Part shown: one piece after another, positions 1 through 12,915 of the stretch
Position numbering within the stretch: position 1 is the first letter of the stretch
How the letters are laid out: the number at the start of each line of letters is the position of its first letter
NCBI GenBank assembly: GCA_038502055.1
Contig: JAXRKN010000045.1
Location: 5,788,501-5,852,500, forward strand
Source of the DNA: Tanytarsus gracilentus
Lineage: Eukaryota; Arthropoda; Insecta; Diptera; Chironomidae
Length of the DNA: 64,000 nucleotides
Direction: 5' to 3'
Notes under the pieces: generated by a model
What the model was told of the DNA's origin: nothing
Database searches by the model: none
Seen by the model: only the letters and a program-made list of their open reading frames with translations
Position numbers and translations under genes: made by a program

Positions 1-508
1 ATGAAGAATTGCAACTGAAAGTGCATAGTTGAAAAGTTGAGCGTTGACACGATCACGAGCATAAACGGCATAACTTTGCAGTTGATTAATGTCTTTCGCC
101 TCTGTTGAATTTAATTTTAAAATTTTAACGGTTTTAAAAAATATTTTATCTTACTCAAAAAAATGTCTTGCAGTGCTGAAGCCAATTTGCGATGACGAGG
201 AATAAAAAGTGAAAAGTTTTCTTGTTTCTCGAGCTTTGATATTTCTCCAAGATTTGGAATGCCGGCATTCTGAACTGGGATTCTCTTATCAGACTAGAAT
301 AATTTTTAAATATTTTAAATCTTTCAATAGTTAATAATTTTCTTACTTCTTCTCCAAATCGTGTCTGAATTTCAGTTCCAATCTCTTGAAATCTTTCCTC
401 CAAAAAATTATTCGGTACTTCAAAAACTGCATTCTCTTCTCCTTTGGGTGTGAACACTGGTTCTCCTGGACGCTCAAATAAAAGCAACAAATTTTTCTTA
501 TCAGCCAT
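1..508 (-). CDS. Prophenoloxidase, N-terminal part (partial, runs off left edge)
   Basis: Prophenoloxidase is the copper zymogen of the melanization response; once cleaved it oxidises phenols to quinones. Three minus-strand exons join in frame: 508-347 (54 codons), 293-155 (46 codons plus 1 nt) and 101-1 (33 complete codons). The two introns are 53 nt each, with GTAAGA donors and TAG/CAG acceptors. The 134 visible residues begin MADKKNLLLLFERPGEPVF and include EIQTRFGEE, RIPVQN, FSLFIPRHRKLA and YARDRVNAQLFNYALSVAILH, all hallmarks of the arthropod hemocyanin/PPO N-terminal domain. R50-F51 matches the conserved Arg-Phe activation cleavage site. There is no signal peptide, as usual for insect PPOs. 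I chose the ATG at 508 because the open frame above it (to 535) begins only with GTG and ATGGCTGAT matches the family start. The copper-binding histidines lie outside the window. Which paralogue this is cannot be told. Confidence 0.95.
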
Positions 509-547
509 TTTTTTCACGCTTCTTGTCAAATTCACAAATCAACATGA

Positions 548-583
548 ACTGATTTCTCTCATTTCAGCACAAGCTCTTTTATA
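548..583 (-). promoter_or_regulatory. Core promoter of the prophenoloxidase gene (TATA box plus initiator)
   Basis: On the minus strand TATAAAAG lies at 583-576 and an arthropod initiator TCAGT at 552-548. The initiator A (position 550) is 33 nt downstream of the first T of the TATA box, the normal spacing. This predicts a 42-nt 5' leader before the ATG at 508. The elements are read directly; their use as the start site is inferred from spacing and position. Confidence 0.7.
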
Positions 584-3500
584 TTAAATTTTAGATAAAG
601 AAGAAAGTTGAACGATTAAAACCTCACAAAATTATGTGAGAATAAATCCAAAGCCACAAGTTATTTTTACAGAAATAATTAATCACGCGGCAGAAGTAAC
701 TTGGTAAATTTTTGATAACGCAAAACCATGCTGAAATTCCAAGAAAAATATTTTGGAGAATTTGCGATAAAAAATATTTTAATAATTCATTACAAGAAAG
801 TTTAGAGCTGTTTAAAAAGAATAAAATTCAGGTTTGAATCTTAATTTAAAAGGAGTTTTTGCTTTTATTTTTAAATTTAACTTCTCCTAAAAATAATTTT
901 CACTAGAAATTTTTAAAGCATAAAAATAACTCAAAAAGTTGAATTTCTGACACATTCATCTCATCATAATTGCACTCACTCGAAAAAAAAGAAAGGCACG
1001 TAAATTGTGTTCAGTGCACCCTCGAGTATGCAAATTATAAGGAAATCAAGTTAAAATTTCCAGACTCGTTTCAATTCCTTCTCTCATAAAAAGAAAGACG
1101 ACGCTAATTAACGTAACCGTTTCAAGTCTTTGCATTCATTCATCTCGTACATATATTTTGCCATTCAATCAACTTGTTGTCCATTGACACTCGAAGAGCT
1201 TTATCGAGCCACGCGTTAACAACATCGAAGGTATTGACTGCCTTAAATATATTTATAATAATAATAATTCTTAATTACATTCAAATTTGATTTGCTTTTC
1301 AAATTTCGTCTGGTCACTCACATTTTGTGAGCGAATAAATTGGTGATGGTATCGAAGATGGGTCACTCTCATTTTTTGACGACGAAAGCTCTGAAGTGAC
1401 GTTAAGACTAAAAAATTTAATTAAAATTATTTGTTTAAATTTCATATTAAAACAGGATAAAAAAATATAAGTTTCCATCCCTTGTACGACGGCGCGATAT
1501 TAAAAGGCAAAAACTCATTTCTTATTATGATTGAATTTATTTGGAAGGCAAACGCCTATCAATATTTAATAAATGAAGTGAAGAAACTTCAAACGATTTA
1601 GTCTTGGATGTTAATACGAATTTGGTTCGCGACCATAAAGGCATAAAGCACACATGACGAATATCCAATCTAATAGACATTTGAACGCTTCAAAAAGGCG
1701 ACATGATATGATTTGATTTGATTTAAAAGTGTAATTCATATTCAAGACAATTATGGCTACATGTTTGACATTCATAATGAGCCAATTTGAAGTTCAATGC
1801 TTTTGAATTAATGACTTTTTTTATTATGCGGCGGCTTTAAGCGCGATTTATGGAACAAAACATTTATTGATTTTTTTTTCAAAAGTAAAGAACGATGTTG
1901 AAAGTGAAACACTAGAAAATTTAATGAAATATTTTTTAAAAATTACTAAAATAATTTAAAATTATTAAATAAATAAAACCAACATAAATGAATTTTCTTC
2001 TTAATTTCTCAAACCCTAATTTCAATTCGAATTTCATTTCCTGCAATAGAAATTCACTCTCTTTTCCGGCGTGAACATGTGACTTCCATATGGAATTATT
2101 AAAAATTCTAACAAGAGCCTCCAAGTTGTCATCACATTCACGTACACAATCAGTCCCTTTGAAAATTAAATTACGACTTTTATTGAATTTATTGACTGGC
2201 AGTGCACAGCGCACCTCTCTCCAGATTTAAATGACAATGAACTGATGAAGTTTTATGTCAAGGTAAAAATTCTATTTGCCTTTAAATTTATTGTGCATCT
2301 TTGACTCTTCATCTCACATCACAAGTCAAAATAATATTTAAAGATCCTCAGAATTGAATAGCTCGCGATCGATTAACACGACTTGGAATTATATTGTTTC
2401 TCGAGTATCTCGAATGCAGTCATCAATTAAAAATTATTCTCGGGAGATAATCTCGAAAAGTTGATCTCGTACATTAAGTACAAAAAAAATATAAGCTCTC
2501 GAGGGGAAAATCAAGATTTTATCCGTTTTGAGTCATAAATTGAAAATTTATTCATTAAGCAATCGATTAGAAGTTCTAGTTCCCAATAAAGCTAGCGCGA
2601 TCGTTATGACTCTCATAAAATATTCCAATATGTAAAGTCGGAAAATAGAGTTACTAAGCTGTAAAAAACAGCAGAAAATCTCAAATAACTCGATCGTCGC
2701 GTAACAAATCTTTAAAGGAGTTAATTAATTAAATTTATGGATACACGCGTTACCTGAAATAAAATAGTGAAAGGTGGTAGAATTTAATTATTTTAGTAGT
2801 AGTTAGTTGACTTGCTGAATATTTTGTCAATTATTAGAGACATAAAAAATTATCATTTTTTAAGTAGTAAAGTAGTAAAAAATTTTCTTAAAAATTTCCT
2901 AAGGTTTTAAAACCAGAAATAATTAACAAGAATTTATATACTGCTTCAGTTTTAATCTTCAGAAGCCGATCAAATAGTTTAAAAATTTATATCGTAGCGA
3001 AAGAGATTTGCGATATCTTTCGAGATTTCTCATAAAACGAGATTATCGATACAGTCGCAAGATCTTATCACTCGTGCAAAGTCTCTCTTTGAAAATTCAA
3101 ACCGGAGTCATTAAAAAAATTGTTGATTTAATAAAAAAAATTAATCGTTTTATTTGATTTAAATCTTTTAGAAGCTTTTACAGTTGAGTTGTCCAAAAAA
3201 AAATTATGGGTGAATCTGATTCACTGCTTGAATAATTTTTATCTCCTGCAATTATTTTTATTTTAACTGTGAAATAAATTTTCGAATAAGTTTTAATAAT
3301 TACAAAAACATAAATCTGTTTAAAAACGATTTAAATTGCAAAATAATTAACTTTTTCTAATCATTTGCCATTATTCGACCCTGTCACAACTCACAAAATA
3401 TGTCAACTTCAGACTTTATCCAAATACACTCAACAACAGCAAAAACATCTCAGCAATTGCATTCATATCGATAATGCCACAGTATTTAATAGTTTTTCAC

Positions 3501-6500
3501 ACCATAATGCACATCAGCACAACAACTCATAGATATGCGGTGAGTTGAGCGAAGATGGAGATTATTTGACATGCATAAAGCACTTTTATTGCGGCGCAAT
3601 CTTAATATGACTCGTCTAAGTAAGAGAGAGAGATTATAAAGTGTGAAATTAATAGATGAAGCAGAACTTAAAGTGGAAGATGGGAGGGGTGCAAAACTCA
3701 GGCATGATTTATATTAATTAAAAATATCTCATTTAAAATTAAGACAATTTTTAATTAATTTATTTTAAATCGTCCAAGTTTTGAGTCCTTTGCTTTGCGA
3801 AAATAGTAAAAAATGCATCATAAAAATTGTTTTTATCTAGGATTTTTCTTACTCGTTCAGTTCATGTCGAGTGTGTCTATTTGTCGTCGTTTCCTTCTCT
3901 CTCTTTTTTCCTCGCGATGCACATTGCAGATGGGTTATTAATTTTGCAATGTTACTATGCGACAAAAAGCGCGATAGTGGAGAGTCCATAAAACTCTCGA
4001 GCTTGTAGTATATTGGAATTGAATTGGATGCGCATAATGCATAATGCACAGTGATAAACTTGATACTCGTTAATTTCATGTTAAGTGTTATAAGTATTCA
4101 GTAAATCACCGATATGGAACCTGCTGCACGTCTACATCTTTTGCCTATTCTTTCGCTTATAGTTTTTTCCTCTCTCTCACTATGTGCACACTGTTGTCAT
4201 CCATATCAGAGATGCGCATTTAAATTTACATAAATTGCACATACACGAGAGAGATCATAAACTTGACGGTAGTAAAAATATTCAGGTGGAATATTGAGTC
4301 TTTTGTTGAGCGCATGAGAAATAATTTTTTTAAATAAATGTAAATTTTTATATTAACATCGTCATAAAGTTTAAATTATGATGTGCTTGATTAAGTGGAA
4401 ATATAATTTGGATTTGAAATTATCTTCGAGTTTTAGTAAGAAAATATAAAAATCAATTCCTAAAAAGCTTCTTAGAAGAGAGTTTTTTACATTTCTGCAC
4501 TCACCATGAGCTCCATCAACTTTTTGATGATTTATCAGCACGAATAAAAAATAATTTAATTTTCTTCGACGCATGCCAAAAAAACATTTTTTTAACACCA
4601 CTTACAGCGCTACAATTTTACACACAAAAAATGGCTTTGGTGGACATTGATTGATAATGCGCAATTGGATGCCTAGCTTCAATTATTGAAATATTAAGTT
4701 CGAGCTTTTAAAACTCATCGATCTGTTGTAAGTTACAAAATCTTGTTCAATTGTTTGACCATCCATTCTTTAAATCTCTCAAGTTGAGACCTAAAATTTG
4801 ACACCGATGATGCCCAGTAATTAAAAATTTATTTTTTCAAATCACACATCAGAAAAATTTGTTTAAAATTATTAGGTAATAAAATTAAAATTTGTTTTTT
4901 AAAATATTTTTACTGGGTTTAAAAAGTGTCCGATTCCAAAATGAATTGCTCACATTCGAACATAACAAAAATTATTTGTTTATATAAATTCATCTCACTT
5001 GGACTCATCCCATTCAATGCTCGCACAATTCAGTCATCATTGAGTTTAAAATCTGTCATTGAAAAATGCTGAACAATGTGCGTGCCGGAGATATTTTCTC
5101 ACTTGAAATGTACTCATTTATAAAACTGACCCCCACTTCGCCTCCTCCTTCTCATCATCGTCCATTGAGTGTGACGCGATTGTTGTTGCTCCATTGACGA
5201 GAGAGTCGAACACAACAATCATTCGAGATCACCATTTGAAAATTATAATAATAATGGAATTTTGTGTACATCTAAAATGTTTCAATGAGATTATGACTCT
5301 GGAATGCTTTATAGTCGAGTGAAGAAGAGATTTTAAGATGATTTCAACAATAAATATGCGCAAGAGGTTAAAAGGTTGGATAATTCAAGCTTGAGATGGT
5401 AATAACAGTTCAGTGATGAAATTTGAGCTAATCAAATTAGACATCAAGTGGAGATTGAGTGCGCGCTGTACGCGAGCTGTTGCTTCTATGGAAAAAATAA
5501 TTGAAACTTTAAATTAATTTTATAAAAATTTGCAAAAAAAACTTTTTATCCACCTTCATAAGTCAAAAGAAGAAATTGAAAGTAAAAAAGGTTGTGAAAG
5601 ATATTTTCCATAAAAAAATGCTTGCAGGTAAAATTTTTATGTGTGGAAGTATGAAACAAAACGTTGCCTGAATTTATAAAGTAAAAAATTCTCTTTATGT
5701 GCTTCCTTTTGCCTCTTTTTATTGTTTCTTTGTCTTTATCCACACTTCTCTATAAGGAAGGTCAATTCTTCTTGTTAATTTTGAAGATTATGACAGAGTC
5801 GAGTGGAATTAGATCATCTTGATGTGTTCAGATAAATTATTATGACTCATGTGAGTCAGCAAGTGAAATCAGTTAAAATCACAAGAAATTGTGAATCATT
5901 TCAATAAGTTTAATTTTAACATGAAAATGAATAACTATGAGATTTAAATTTTAGAAATCAAAAAATTATTTTGATTAAAAAGAAGATTTTAAATTTTTTT
6001 ACTTCTAAAAAATTTGTCGCATTAAGCCTTAATGATTAAGGAATCGAATGAAATAATTTCAAGTTAAAAAAATGATATACAGACCTGGTAATTTAAATTT
6101 TGAATGTTAAGGATTCGAACCGTTTGCAATGAATTTGAGAATTTCGAAATATTATTTTTATTTTAGTTTGTAACTATTTTCTTCTGATAAGTTTTACCTT
6201 TTTAGATTTTTCTCAAACATGAATTTTCATCTAGATTAAAGTCAATCAACGATTAATTCTCATGCTCATAATCATAATCCCTCCCAAGAAGCCGATACGG
6301 AAAGTGAGAAAGTGTTAATGAATTAATAATTGAGCGTAAATCTGGATCACGATGTAACTTGTAAAATCAAGGGATGGAATCTTTAAATAAATATTAAATT
6401 TTCATATGAATTACTTAATTTTCACAACTTAAAATTTTTTAAAAAAAATTAAGAATTTTTAATTTTTCCAAATTTAAAAATTATAAAATTAATTTTTAAG

Positions 6501-9500
6501 ATTTTAATTAAAAATTTTTTTATAAAAAAATGATCAAAAAAAATTTCATAATCGATTATTTCCTCCACACCTCATCACAATCAGTACTCGCGCGTCGATT
6601 CAATGTGAGGTAAATTAACATTGATTTTCGTTCACTCGACGCTTTGAACTCAATTAAACACATTGTAGAAAGGCATGGAAAAAAGAGATGAGTCGTTTGG
6701 GTGAAAGAATCAACACCATTTAATCAAAATCCCGAATAGACACCTCGATCCTCATCATATTTCATGCCACTCTCGCGAAGAAGAAATAAATCACTTTGTA
6801 AATCGATTCATTGTTTGGCAGCGAAAAAAAGTTCGAATGTGCACACACAAAAAAATTGAATGTATCGCACACAGTGTGAGGGTAATCGAATGGTGTAGAA
6901 AGACCCACGGAGAGAGCATCAGGCAGCACTCCGGCCGAGTGAGAAATCGATAGTTGCTAACACAATAAATCTCTTTGCTCTTTCATTTGGATCATCATCA
7001 TCATTGAAGATCACGAAGTCATAAAGCAAGTAAGGAAGAGGAGAAAGAATTTTCTCCGAGGGGTTGGGACACTGAAAAAGTCATCAGAAGTTTTAAATCT
7101 TTCGATTAAAATTAAGTAATTAAAATTAACAAAATACAATATCCAAACCATACCAAACAGTTCCCGCCCCTCGTTAATTTTTACCACATTTTGTATATGG
7201 CCCAATTAGACCTCACATGGAGCGACCGAAGCGAATGCTATCGAGCACGATCATGTAGTTAATGTGTAATAACACATTATTTCTAGAGCGATTACCGATG
7301 ATTATCATCATTTTCGTACAATAAATCTCCACTCACTCACATATGCCGAATCCGTTTTCTCGGGAAATGACACGAAATGAACGCAATTGTGCCGAACATC
7401 TCTTTGATCCTCTTCCGAAGAAAACAAGAATCTCGCCGATCTCTTTTTAACTTTTGAGGAGGAACGAGCGATGTGCTTTTCGTTAATAATCCTCGACAAT
7501 AATTCAAAGTGACACGATGATTTTTTGCATGGATGAAAATATTATGAAAGTGAATTATTTTGACTTCTCAAAAATTTAAGTGATTTCATGATCCATTAAT
7601 TTAATATGACTAATTCGTTTGTTAAATTATCTTTTTCTTATTTTTAATATAAGTTTGAATTTTCCCGCTCAAATTTAAGTTTTTAAAATGTTAACGAATT
7701 TTTCATAAAATTTGAGAAAATTTTTAAAAAGTTTAATAAATAAAATTTCATGTCACAATTCAGGTTAATTTAATGCCACTTCTCATCAGCCTTTAAAAAA
7801 TTATCGAGTCTCTTATCGAAAATTTAAAAAAAATTCAATCTTATCTTCAGCAGCGATTTTTAATGAGTTAAATGACGCTTCTTCTCCTCTTTCACTTAAT
7901 ATATTCCACCTCAAATTTTTTTATCATTAAAAATGCACTCATTTAATTTCCACAATGTAAAGAGTGCACAATGATATATATGGAGATATTATCAAAAAAC
8001 AAACTTAAAATTTGCTGCAATTTACACGAAATCTTGTTCCTCCGATATGAACATGAGATTTTTCTCCTTCCGAGAGATGCTCATGGCATTCGCGAACGAT
8101 AACGACACATTTACAAAAAGGGCAGCAGAGGCAGGTAATTTTAATGAAAAATTGCTCCACTTAATTTGAGATTTTCAACAACGCTCACCGCCTCTGAGTA
8201 CATTCACATGCAAATTTCTCTCGCTTAACCTGACTTGCACTGCGCGCTTTGCAATTACACGCAATTATTTATCACTTTAATTTTAATTTCACATTGTGCG
8301 CTGCTTAATGTGAAACATGATAAAAATGAGAGCTAAAATCCTCTCGCGATATTTATTTTCCTTTCACGCTCCCCTTTTTTCTTCCTCATCGGACAATTCA
8401 TCGAGGATGATGAACACACTGAGCGATTTTTTATGGCATTTCGCGCCCGCAATCTGCAACATTAAGCATCAAAAGAGAGCTTTCGTGTTTTATAAATTAT
8501 AAAAAAAAATAAAAATAATTGAGGCTTGAGAGATGGAAAATTAATTAAAGGAGGTTTTACGCTCGGTTGCATGCGCTGCAAAGTGAAATTAAACTTCATA
8601 ATGTAATCACTTGATCGTGATCAATGTGAGGAGAAATTTTACAAGCATCTTTTTGATCCCTATCAGCATGTCATCGTAATGAGCATAATTTTCAAAGTTG
8701 CAATTTTTTAACTCTCAACAAATAAGGAAATTATTGATTTTATTACATTTGTTATTCAAATAAACAACTTAAAACAATTTTCATACTCGATAATCATTGA
8801 ATTTACACAAATCTCACTCATAGACGATCAAACGTATGACATTTACAGTATAAAAGAAAAAAGCCGACATTAACATGAAAAAATATCACTTACCATCAAA
8901 TGTAAATTACAAGAGACAGCGAGAGCGGCTGTGAATCACGGTAGCTGTGATTTAAGCTTGATGCCATCGATTATAATATTTTTTTCTCTCACTTGAAGAT
9001 TTTTATTCATTCCGCGATATATTGACGAACGACACCGAGAGCACTTTGTCATTTCCGTGCATTATATGTCATGATACTTCAAGCACAATTCTGCACCGTC
9101 AAGTATCATCCATCAGCGAAAAAATTGTTGTGAGAAAAAATTTCTCATTCCATATCTCAAAGTTAAAAAATGGAAGCTAAAAATCATTGAGTTAAATTGA
9201 GATTGAATTTTTTGATGATTCACATATGATCGTTTCCTGCGCCACGCCACACGGAGAGATAATTTTCGGTTTGCTTTCATCCTCAACACCTTCTTGGTTC
9301 CTTTATCAAAATTCTCTCTCTTTATTTTTTGCCTTCGCCTTTTCAACACCGCTAATTAAGATGTCCCGAAAAATTCATCTCGATATTTTTTTTGCTGCCC
9401 TCAAAACTTCAAACAACTTGTGTCGGTGCTAAAAAGGCTAACATGAATTCTGTTTGTTTTTCCCGAATGCGACCGTGAAGGTCGTTTAACGATTTTTTAT

Positions 9501-11979
9501 TTGCTATTAAAAGTTAATTCTTAGGATGAAAGGAAATTGTGGTGGAATTTATTGAATGTCTGGGATCTTTGTAGATTTTTTAAAGACTATAAAAAATCAT
9601 TTTTAAAAATAATTTTAAAATTGAGTTTTTTAGATTTTTAAAATTTACCAAATTTAACGGTTTTACAATTTTTTGGATTTCTTTAAAATTGCGCTTTAAC
9701 ACCTCCAGTTTTTAAAACAAAATTTATTATTTGCGGCAAAAGGATCGAATCCACAAAATTAACTTTTTTCTTATCCTCTTTCATGTTTGTCTAACCGCAT
9801 GAATGCCTCAATTAGAGGCGATGAACTAAAGAAGTGCAATTTGTGTGCGATGATTTCTACAAATTATGAAACATTATAATCTCATAAGCATCAAAGAGTT
9901 GGAAAGAAATTTTATGATTTATCGACGAGGGAACATTAACCATATTGTGAGGTCTAACAGCAGTCAACTTTTTATAACATACAAGCTCACGAACATGTGT
10001 AGTAAGTTGTAGAGACAGAAAAATATTATTATTGAAAAATGTCACAGACAGCTTCAAGTGCATAAATTGATGATCGAATAACATTGCCGTACGTTTTGCA
10101 TACATTGCCGTCACTAAAATAATTTTCAATGCCATGTTATAAATAAGTTGACTTAATGTCTCATTCTATTGTCATTGATTTCCATCATCATTAGCATCAT
10201 TTTTTTCCTCATGCGATTTTATCTCAGGTGGCATTATTATTAGGCATCATAACTTGAATCGTTGTTTGCAACAATAATCTAAAGTCTGATTAATTGAACT
10301 CATTAAACCAGATCTCTTTGAGCAAACGAATGACTTAATTTCTTATAAATCTTCTTCTTTTATGAAATAAAAACTGGCTTTTTGATTTAATCATTTAAAT
10401 TATTAATTTTTTTGCAAACCTCCCTCCACATCTCATCTTCCCTCTCTTCTGCTGTACATTAGAGGCAATCGATAGCAATTTAAAATTTTAATGTTTCGAT
10501 CGCCAACTTCTTATGCATAAGCAGGAGGTTTAAAAATTGAAAATTGCAATACAAATTTTTCCTTTGCTGTAGATATTCGCGTCTTGACAGTGCGGTGTGT
10601 CTAGAAATGGGCAAGAAACGGAAATCTGAATCTACGACCGGCGAGGCAAAAAAAAATCTATTGTGCAGTCTTGTTCGTTTATGTTTTATTGATTGTCAAG
10701 CGTCTTTTTTAGACCATAGTTTTTCACATGCTTTGATGTATGATTGAAGGGGTGGGGAACTCACTAAATTGAGTTTTAATTACTAATTATTATTTAAGAA
10801 TGGAAATTTAAGAGAAATCTAAAATAAAAATATTCGAAATTTTAATGTCCCGCCCCCTCATTTCATATTTAAATTTCTCTCTCCGAGCTACGAATGTATC
10901 GATTTTATTATTCACATTTCAATGCATCAAAAAAAGGAAGTCGCCTTCGAATGAATATCGCTCGTAAAGATGTTGAAAAGAATTTTTAATTTTGTCTTTC
11001 ACAATTGCATTCTTCCAATAAACATTTATGTGGCCGCGGTCGATTGTGAAAGATTTTTCATAGCTCAATATCAGTTGGTCATACACATCCAGTTTATTAA
11101 GTAATCATAACATGTCGCTCTGGATAGGTTGAACAATTCCATTCAAGGATGTGCGACATAAAAATATTTTTTATTACCATCTCGGCTCGAGAGGTGTAGA
11201 AGAAATGCATGTGGACATATGAAATGGATTAAAGGCATGTACGTGCACCTGATTAGCATTTCTATTTTTGTGATTTGTATGCGAAGAATCATTTCGGAAG
11301 TTCAGTAATATTCAAATAGAACGCACCCAACATAAATATTCTTTTTTCTCTCTCTTTCTCGGCTTCGTCTAGCATTTCAAACAGTGCTGATGAGTTGAGA
11401 AAAATTCATGAATGAAATGGGCGTAATTCTCAAGAAATTAAAGTTAATTGTGTGAAAGAGTTATGAGGTTAGTCGATTAAATTTATATTGAAAATATTTA
11501 ACGGTTTTTTAAAATTTAAATTTAAACTTTTTGAAACTTGATCTTTCTCTTAAACGCATTAAACCTTAATAGCATCATAAAAAGTTAAAAATGTAAAAAA
11601 ATATGGCACCGCTTATTATTATTTTTGGCGCCATTCGAAATTTCGATTGACTTCACGCTACGATTTTTTGCGAGAAACCATCTTAAGTTTCAGGCTTAGG
11701 TGAAAAATTAGCACTGGAGCGATGAAAAATCATTTTTAAGCTTTTTTGACACCTCCATTTGAAGATCAACTCACTCAATGGTCATTCAGCAGTCTTTGTA
11801 AATATTTCAAACTCTCACGTTTGGAAATAAAATCTTCGATAATTTACTCGGACTTTTATGTTAATCAGAATCGAACATGTGTAATTTGTCACCCAATATT
11901 TTTTCAATTCATTTCATAGGTAAAATAAGAGGAGATATTTGTAAAAAAAATGTTTCAAAACCCACACGTGGGTGTTGCC
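584..11979. other. Non-coding, AT-rich intergenic stretch
   Basis: I see no gene in these 11 kb. Open frames are short, mostly lack an ATG start, and have no recognisable domain or consistent splice sites. The stretch holds poly-A/T tracts, GA/CT runs and one exact minus-strand copy of the B-box-like word GGTTCGAATCC (6111-6121). It also has one likely foldback element around 10749-10857, with left end GGGGTGGGGAACT and an imperfect complementary right end. An open minus frame at 1936-2228 looks mildly coding-like but has no ATG at its start. Confidence 0.6.
10749..10857. mobile_element. Putative AT-rich foldback (MITE-like) element
   Basis: The left end GGGGTGGGGAACT faces a right end that reads GGGGGCGGGACATT on the opposite strand, about 95 bp apart, around an AT-rich core. 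The arms match imperfectly. It resembles the clearer foldback elements at 32413-32526 and 26284-26403. No transposase is encoded and I see no clear target-site duplication. Confidence 0.35.
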
Positions 11980-12008
11980 GTGTAACCCACTTGTAACAGA
12001 TCAGTATT

Positions 12009-12120
12009 GGCTTCCCTTCTGGCCTCCCTTTTGGCTTCCTAAAATGGCTTCCCAAAATGGCTTCCCAAAAATGGCTTCTAAAAATGGCTTCGAAAATGGC
12101 TTCCCAAAATGGCTTCCCAC
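12009..12120. repeat. Degenerate short tandem repeat (TGGCTTCC type)
   Basis: Irregular repeats of about 12-14 bp of the form AAAATGGCTTCCC, with length changes in the A run and single-base changes in the core. It forms the left part of the composite element and grades into the 17-bp minisatellite. The long overlapping open frames here on both strands are a by-product of the stop-free repeat. Confidence 0.7.
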
Positions 12121-12135
12121 TGTGTTTCGACTGTG

Positions 12136-12366
12136 TTTCAATTTCCATTGTGTTTCATTTTCTACTGTGTTCCATTTTCCATTGTGTTCCATTTTCCATT
12201 GTGTTTCATTTTCCATTGTGTTTCATTTTCCACTGTGTTCCATTTTCCATTGTGTTTCATTTTCCATTGTGTTTCATTTTCCATTGTGTTCCATTTTCCA
12301 TTGTGTTCCATTTTCCATTGTGTTCCATTTTCCATTGTGTTCCATTTTCCATTGCGTTCCATTTTC
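12136..12366. repeat. 17-bp minisatellite, about 13 copies
   Basis: A near-perfect tandem array of a 17-bp unit (CCATTGTGTTCCATTTT). The main variation is C/T in GTGTTCC versus GTGTTTC, and A/C in CATTGTG versus CACTGTG. The unit has no stop in several frames, so the apparent 60-140 codon open frames across it are not evidence of a gene. Confidence 0.85.
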
Positions 12367-12368
12367 AA

Positions 12369-12760
12369 TTACGAGTTCAATGAGGTACATGAAGCCATAC
12401 TTCTAAAAAATGGACATTAGAGGCATTCCTTGGACACTCCTGGCCGGCCGTGACGGTCATTCTTCAAAATCATCAATGCTAATCAATTCCTGATGCAATT
12501 ACGAGTTCAACGAGGTACATGAAGCCATACTTTTAAAAAATGGACATTAGTGGCATTCCTTGGACGGCCGTGATGGACATTGGTGGCACTCTTGGATGGC
12601 AATGATAGACATTCCTCAAATATCATCAATGCCTTTCGATTCCTGATGCAAATACGAGTTCAACGACATACATGAAGCCATATAACAGGAAATTTGTATG
12701 AAAAATGACATTTAGGGCTGTCCATGGCACGACCTGTGGTCATGACCCTCATAATTCCTA
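12369..12760. repeat. Three diverged satellite copies (130- and 153-bp spacing)
   Basis: Copies start at ACGAGTTCAA (12371, 12501, 12654). They share the words ATGAAGCCATA, TGGACATTAG, GGCATTCCTTGGAC and ATTCCTGATGCAA. The unit is clearly homologous to the reverse complement of the 120-bp satellite at 30001-30470. Spacing between copies has drifted, which suggests an older or decaying array. Confidence 0.75.
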
Positions 12761-12915
12761 AAATGGCCGAATCTAAATTCATAGACCTACCATTTGGCGA
12801 AAACTAGAAGTCTCTAGCTATCTCAGGAGCCGAGATCTCGATGGAACAGACAGACGGACGGACGGACGGACGGAAATAGGCGCATATAAGTGTTACACCA
12901 CTTCGTGGGTTACAC

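Larger units (their letters stand above)
11980..12915. mobile_element. Composite repeat element with 11-bp terminal inverted repeats
   Basis: The outer ends are GTGTAACCCAC (11980-11990) and its exact reverse complement GTGGGTTACAC (12905-12915). Inside, in order, are a degenerate TGGCTTCC-type repeat (about 12009-12120), a 17-bp minisatellite (12136-12366), and three diverged satellite copies beginning near ACGAGTTCAA at 12371, 12501 and 12654. A GACG microsatellite follows (about 12851-12874). G+C is visibly higher than in the flanks. No transposase or other protein is encoded, so it would be non-autonomous. I see no target-site duplication. The satellite part is related, in reverse orientation, to the one at 29940-30470. 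Confidence 0.6.

Noticed and set aside
1936..2228. Minus-strand open frame with coding-like stretch DCVRECDDNLEALVRIFNN
   Set aside because: No ATG at its start (first codon is GTG), a stop just upstream, no convincing acceptor/donor pair and no family recognised. Kept only as a possible exon remnant.
11972..12406. Several 60-140 codon overlapping open frames on both strands
   Set aside because: They run through the stop-free 17-bp minisatellite; the predicted proteins are only repeats of the unit in shifted frames.
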